A stretch of 64,000 bases of DNA, from contig NZ_CP025795.1 of the NCBI RefSeq assembly GCF_002906655.1, forward strand, positions 434,001 through 498,000. The letters run 5' to 3'. The notes beneath the pieces are model-generated. The model had not been told where the DNA came from. It was given only the letters and a program-made list of their open reading frames with translations, and ran no database searches. Shown here one piece after another: positions 60,860 through 64,000 of this stretch. This DNA is from Vibrio hyugaensis. Its GTDB lineage: Bacteria; Pseudomonadota; Gammaproteobacteria; Enterobacterales; Vibrionaceae. The position numbers and the translations under genes were made by a program. Numbering within the stretch: position 1 is the first letter of the stretch; each line of letters begins with the position of its first letter.

Positions 60860-61585
60860 TTAACCACGCAAACAGTTTTGAAAAAAGGTCACTTCGTCGC
60901 TAGCAAGGGTATATACCATCGCGGGTTTTCCGCCTTTACCTTTGTTCGTAGATGCAACTTTGTTGGTGGCTTTAAGTACGCCAGAATCGACCAGTCGACG
61001 TTTGATTGTCATTCGGCTGATGTCGATACCGAACTCTTGATACGCCGCAATGATGTCGGCAACCAAAAACTCTTTATCAAGTGCGAACAGCAGTACTGAT
61101 GTGTATTCGATAGAGGCGCGCAGCTTCTGCCATGCTTTCTCAATCATCTTTTGGTGGTCAAAAGCGAGCGTTTCTTCTCCATCGAGAATCGCTTGTAGAG
61201 GGAACCACTTTAGATGACATTCTGGTACGCCAGCGTTATCGATCTGTTCTTTGTTGTTACGGTCAACCAAGGCGTAGTGGGTGATGTTCAGGCTCCAATC
61301 CTCAGGATCGCGTTTTGGGTCGCCATCGACAAAAGCTTCACTAAAGTGGCGAGGGTAGGTGTGGATTTTTTCACGGCAGATACGACGTCGTGCCGCTTCA
61401 AAGTTCTCGTCTGCTGGGCGTCCACCTTCGTGGGTCATGTCTTTATCAAACACGAATCCGCCGGGTAAAGCCCATACACCATGGTAAGGACGCTCTGGAT
61501 TCGAACGCTTGATCAGCAACACTTCCAACCCTTTATCGGCGCAGCCAGATAGTCTGAATGGAATGATGTCGACGGTTACGATCAT
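60860..61585 (-). CDS. nrtR: NrtR, Nudix-related transcriptional regulator of NAD metabolism
   Basis: 241 residues. The N-terminal Nudix-fold part has a degenerate box: the usual REUXEEXGU segment reads RRRICREKIHTYP, so hydrolysis is probably lost and the domain only senses ligand (ADP-ribose in characterised NrtR). The C-terminal winged HTH (ADIIAAYQEFGIDISRMTIKRRLVDSGVL) binds DNA. Genes for nicotinamidase and NAPRT on both sides confirm the role. Confidence 0.88.
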   Translation of the reverse strand: MIVTVDIIPFRLSGCADKGLEVLLIKRSNPERPYHGVWALPGGFVFDKDMTHEGGRPADENFEAARRRICREKIHTYPRHFSEAFVDGDPKRDPEDWSLNITHYALVDRNNKEQIDNAGVPECHLKWFPLQAILDGEETLAFDHQKMIEKAWQKLRASIEYTSVLLFALDKEFLVADIIAAYQEFGIDISRMTIKRRLVDSGVLKATNKVASTNKGKGGKPAMVYTLASDEVTFFQNCLRG

Positions 61586-61607
61586 GATTAAGTCCTGAGA
61601 TTAATTT

Positions 61608-61654
61608 GTAAGTAATCTAGCGCATAACAAGTAGTCAATCAATGGGTAAGTAAC
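61608..61654. promoter_or_regulatory. Candidate NrtR boxes near nrtR
   Basis: GTAAGTAAT (61608-61616) and GTAAGTAAC (61646-61654) differ by one or two bases from the two GTTAGTAAC boxes at the pncB promoter. They lie 23 and 61 bp before the nrtR start and suggest autoregulation. Confidence 0.45.
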
Positions 61655-61779
61655 CGATTGTTAGAAACGTAGCGAGTAATCTAGTTCGATTTGCTTTAAG
61701 CAAAGAAGTGCTTATATGTTTTATGTTATCCACAGTGGGTGTGTGAAATTTACACAGAAAAACCTTATAAAAAAGAGTA

Positions 61780-61843
61780 GTTAGTAACAAAAGTTGACAA
61801 ACCCTAAGAGGGTGTTTATTGTTTACGCAATTTAGTTAGTAAC
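61780..61843 (+). promoter_or_regulatory. pncB promoter flanked by two GTTAGTAAC boxes
   Basis: A -35 TTGACA (61794-61799), 17-bp spacer and -10 TATTGT (61817-61822) form a near-consensus promoter. GTTAGTAAC (palindromic GTTA-N-TAAC) occurs at 61780-61788 and again at 61835-61843, 55 bp apart, on either side. This arrangement suits repression by a dimeric regulator, most simply NrtR. Confidence 0.6.
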
Positions 61844-61852
61844 AACAAGTTA

Positions 61853-61946
61853 TATACCCAAGTTTGCCTTGTTGAGAACTTCCCGCCGACTTCGTTGGGA
61901 AAACAATAAGATACGGTTTGCACCGCGCTGAGGGAATTTAGGTATA
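61853..61946 (+). repeat. 94-bp inverted-ended element in the pncB leader
   Basis: Starts TATACCCAAGTTTGCC and ends AGGGAATTTAGGTATA; the termini are imperfect inverted repeats beginning TATACC. It shares the TATACCCAAGT end with the 267-bp repeats but has different inside sequence. It lies between the pncB promoter and the ATG, so it is transcribed as part of the 5' UTR. Confidence 0.6.
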
Positions 61947-61976
61947 AACGAAAAAGGGCGTGTAGAAGGGCTCCGA

Positions 61977-63287
61977 ATGACCACCAATTTATTTTCGTCT
62001 CGCATCATCCAAAGTGCGTTAGATTTTGACGTATACAAAGTGAATATGATGAGTGCTGTTGCAGCGCTCTATTCTGATGCGATGGTGTCCTACAAATTCA
62101 TAGTGCGCAGTGAAGAAGACTTGTCTGAGCTACTGCCAGAGGTGAAAGCCGAAGTACTTAAACTGCAAGATATCACCTTCTCTGCAGAAGAAATCGAGTA
62201 CATGAAAGGCGTCGCGCCTTATCTCAGCCCTGAGTTTGTTGACGCTCTGCATGTGTTTCGTTTTAACCCTCAACGTGACGTTTCTTTCAATATTAAAACC
62301 ATGGCGGATGGTACGAGCCAATTGCGTATTACCATCAATGGTCTTTGGAAAGAAACCATTCTCTACGAAACCATCATCATGAGCATTGTGTCTGAAGTGC
62401 GTAGCCGTGCACGTTGGGCAGAGATTCCAGTCGAGCAATTCCAGTCCGTTCTAGAAGAGAAAGTTTGTCGTCTTAAAGCAGAACTGAAACGCCGTAACAT
62501 CACTAACTTCAAGTTTGCGGACATGTCGACCCGTCGTCGTTTCTCTTTCCAAGCACAGCGCTCAATGCTGCAGTACCTGAGCAAAGAGTTACCTGATTGC
62601 CTAACTGGAACCAGTAATTACCATTTGGCGAAAGAGCTCGACCTCACGCCAATTGGTACGGTGGCACACGAATGGTTTATGGGGCACCAAGCGCTAGTGA
62701 ATGTTCGTGATTCACAAAAGGTAGCGTTGCAGCGTTGGCAAAAGATGTTTAACGGCGCGTTAGGTATTGCGCTAACTGACACCATTGGTATTGATGCGTT
62801 CTTAAAAGACTTCGATGAAGAACTCAGCAATGCTTACGCTGGTGTCCGTCATGACAGCGGTTGCCCTTACACTTGGGGCGAGAAGATGATTGAACATTAC
62901 CAATCGCTTGGCATCGACCCTATGACCAAAACCTTGGTATTTACAGACGGCTTGAACTTTGACCAAGCATTGGATATTTGCGAACACTTCCAAGGTCGCG
63001 TTCAAGTGAGTTTTGGTATTGGTACGTCGTTAGCGAACGATATGGGTGATTACACGAACGCACAAGGTGTCGCTTACAAGCCGCTGTCTATTGTTATTAA
63101 GATGGTGTCATGCAATGGCTCACCAGTGGCGAAAATCAGTGATGAGCCAGAGAAAGCGATGTGTGAAGATATTTTCTTTTTGATGAATTTGAAGCGTCGT
63201 TTTGAACAGCCCCTCGATCTTGATGAGTGCCGTGTTTTGATCGATCGCCTCGAAGACGAAGGCGACAACTACCTTATCGACGCTTAA
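61977..63287 (+). CDS. pncB: Nicotinate phosphoribosyltransferase
   Basis: 436 residues, the usual bacterial PncB length. LDFDVYKVNMM at the N-terminus, the autophosphorylated His 231 in GTVAHEWFMGHQ, RHDSGCPYTWGEKM and VSFGIGTSLANDMG (phosphoribosyl-pyrophosphate site) are all present. It makes nicotinate mononucleotide from nicotinate, PRPP and ATP in NAD salvage. Divergent from nrtR-pncA, with shared candidate NrtR boxes between them. Confidence 0.93.
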   Translation: MTTNLFSSRIIQSALDFDVYKVNMMSAVAALYSDAMVSYKFIVRSEEDLSELLPEVKAEVLKLQDITFSAEEIEYMKGVAPYLSPEFVDALHVFRFNPQRDVSFNIKTMADGTSQLRITINGLWKETILYETIIMSIVSEVRSRARWAEIPVEQFQSVLEEKVCRLKAELKRRNITNFKFADMSTRRRFSFQAQRSMLQYLSKELPDCLTGTSNYHLAKELDLTPIGTVAHEWFMGHQALVNVRDSQKVALQRWQKMFNGALGIALTDTIGIDAFLKDFDEELSNAYAGVRHDSGCPYTWGEKMIEHYQSLGIDPMTKTLVFTDGLNFDQALDICEHFQGRVQVSFGIGTSLANDMGDYTNAQGVAYKPLSIVIKMVSCNGSPVAKISDEPEKAMCEDIFFLMNLKRRFEQPLDLDECRVLIDRLEDEGDNYLIDA

Positions 63288-63300
63288 GTTATCGATGTAT

Positions 63301-63330
63301 AAGAGTGATGCTTTCTCATCACTCTTTCTC
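63301..63330 (+). terminator. Terminator of pncB
   Basis: Perfect 10-bp stem AAGAGTGATG/CATCACTCTT with a 6-nt loop, then TCTCT. Confidence 0.75.
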
Positions 63331-63501
63331 TGTAGCGCAACTCTCGTTGTATTTTATTTCGCATAGTGCGCCACATTTTGTGCGATAGGGAAGGCGTTTA
63401 CTCCCAGTGTTCGCGCGTATCCTCTTAATAATCAACCCTTCAAGGTTGATACTTTTCAGGTGCCTTTCGCGTACCTTATCCCAGTAATTATCAAAAGCCA
63501 T
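63319..63501 (-). CDS. Possible small protein, 60 residues
   Basis: Basic, with three Cys (TKCGALCEIKYNESC). A fair ribosome site (aaaggtgat) precedes the ATG at 63501, which is the main support. The stop lies inside the pncB terminator stem, which makes the frame less certain. Family unknown. Confidence 0.35.
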   Translation of the reverse strand: MAFDNYWDKVRERHLKSINLEGLIIKRIRANTGSKRLPYRTKCGALCEIKYNESCATEKE

Positions 63502-63729
63502 ACATCACCTTTACTCTCGCTATCATTATTTTTATAAATTTGGTTATATTTTATGCAACATGCTCCTGCTTTTGATGTCAGAAAAATCCTAAAAGTCGTT
63601 AAGTAAAAGGCGAATTGTTGTAGCGCTCTCGTTTCTTAATTTTTATCTTCTATGGTTTCGACAAATTTATATCGGCAAACCCAAAAGGCGATTTGGTTAT
63701 AGTACAAGCAAAGGTCAGATCAGGAATGA

Positions 63730-64000
63730 ATGATGAATTTGGTTGTGCATTTGCAGAAAAAAGCAATAAACAAACATGGTTATGAATGGGCGACACGCCA
63801 AGCATGGAAGTGCGGCATTAAAGCCAATCTTGTTAAACGTGTTATCGGGATTTTCAAAGGGCAAATTGTTTGTGTGGTAGAAGGCTGTCGTGCTGAGCTC
63901 ACTACGCCAATCAATAACCCGTTGCATGAAGACGAAAAACAAGGACGCTATGTGTTTGTGGGTGGCATCTTCTGGGAACCAAACAACATCATTGCGCCGG
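63730..64000 (+). CDS. Hypothetical protein, 3' end outside window
   Basis: At least 90 residues. It starts MMNLVVHLQKKAINKHGYEW after an agga ribosome site; ATG at 63733 is an alternative. Visible segments are basic near the start and then KRVIGIFKGQIVCVVEGC and YVFVGGIFWEPNNI. No family recognised; the rest of the gene is needed to judge it. Confidence 0.6.
   Translation, partial: MMNLVVHLQKKAINKHGYEWATRQAWKCGIKANLVKRVIGIFKGQIVCVVEGCRAELTTPINNPLHEDEKQGRYVFVGGIFWEPNNIIAP

Noticed and set aside
1..64000. CRISPR arrays, integron attC sites, tRNA and rRNA genes
   Set aside because: No regularly spaced short repeats, no attC-like sites and no recognisable structural RNA were seen on reading both strands.

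Overview
The window looks like a Vibrio chromosome, most likely the Harveyi clade (V. parahaemolyticus, V. alginolyticus or V. campbellii type) and perhaps its smaller chromosome. This is inferred from protein content, codon use and repeat style; no rRNA or tRNA anchors it. Most of the window is ordinary mid-GC Vibrio DNA rich in single regulators and small enzymes. Two AT-rich accessory stretches (about 13.4-17.9 kb and 51.3-57.1 kb) stand out.

Layout. 0-3 kb: the end of the CreC sensor kinase, CreD and a DUF2809 membrane protein. 3.4-10.9 kb: an unknown membrane protein, a divergent M19 dipeptidase/AraC pair, a 291-bp MITE-like element, and a run of small stress or metabolite enzymes (Nudix, lipoprotein, GNAT, RidA, PhzF, VOC). 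11-13.3 kb: a YbiT-type ABC-F ATPase that seems to use an ATC or ATT start, and a VF530 protein. 13.4-17.9 kb: an AT-rich island with an HTH protein, an orphan IbrB-like ParB-fold protein and a NarL-type response regulator. 18-32.5 kb: regulators paired with their likely targets. Three genes here or nearby are broken: a LysR gene with one in-frame stop, a frameshifted NmrA-like reductase, and (at 51 kb) a DMT transporter frameshifted at a T8 tract.

21.9-24 kb holds the most striking signal. A second ABC-F ATPase is preceded on the minus strand by a 26-codon leader ORF with a perfect Shine-Dalgarno. Codons 17-19 of the leader encode Arg-Ser-Arg (a +X+ motif) and are also the first arm of a four-segment set of competing stems that ends by burying the ABC-F start codon. 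This is the architecture of drug-inducible translational attenuation known from erm genes and some ABC-F resistance genes.

33-48.4 kb is one minus-strand operon: fructose-family PTS IIA, PTS IIC-IIB, then five consecutive GH92 exo-alpha-mannosidase lipoproteins. GC-rich hairpins lie in the gaps around the mannosidase genes and a class II CRP-type promoter lies upstream. Together they suggest cell-surface or periplasmic trimming of mannose-rich glycans with PTS uptake of the released sugar.

48.6-57.8 kb carries three copies of an exactly 267-bp inverted-repeat-ended element. Two of them, in direct orientation, bracket an island with a 1448-residue Ig-like lipoprotein and a deleted copy of the response regulator from the 17-kb island. 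58-60 kb: a secreted catalase followed by an ankyrin protein (katB-ankB-like). 60.2-63.3 kb: NAD salvage genes pncA and pncB around the NrtR regulator, with repeated GTTAGTAAC-like boxes. No CRISPR array, integrase, complete insertion sequence or RNA gene was recognised.
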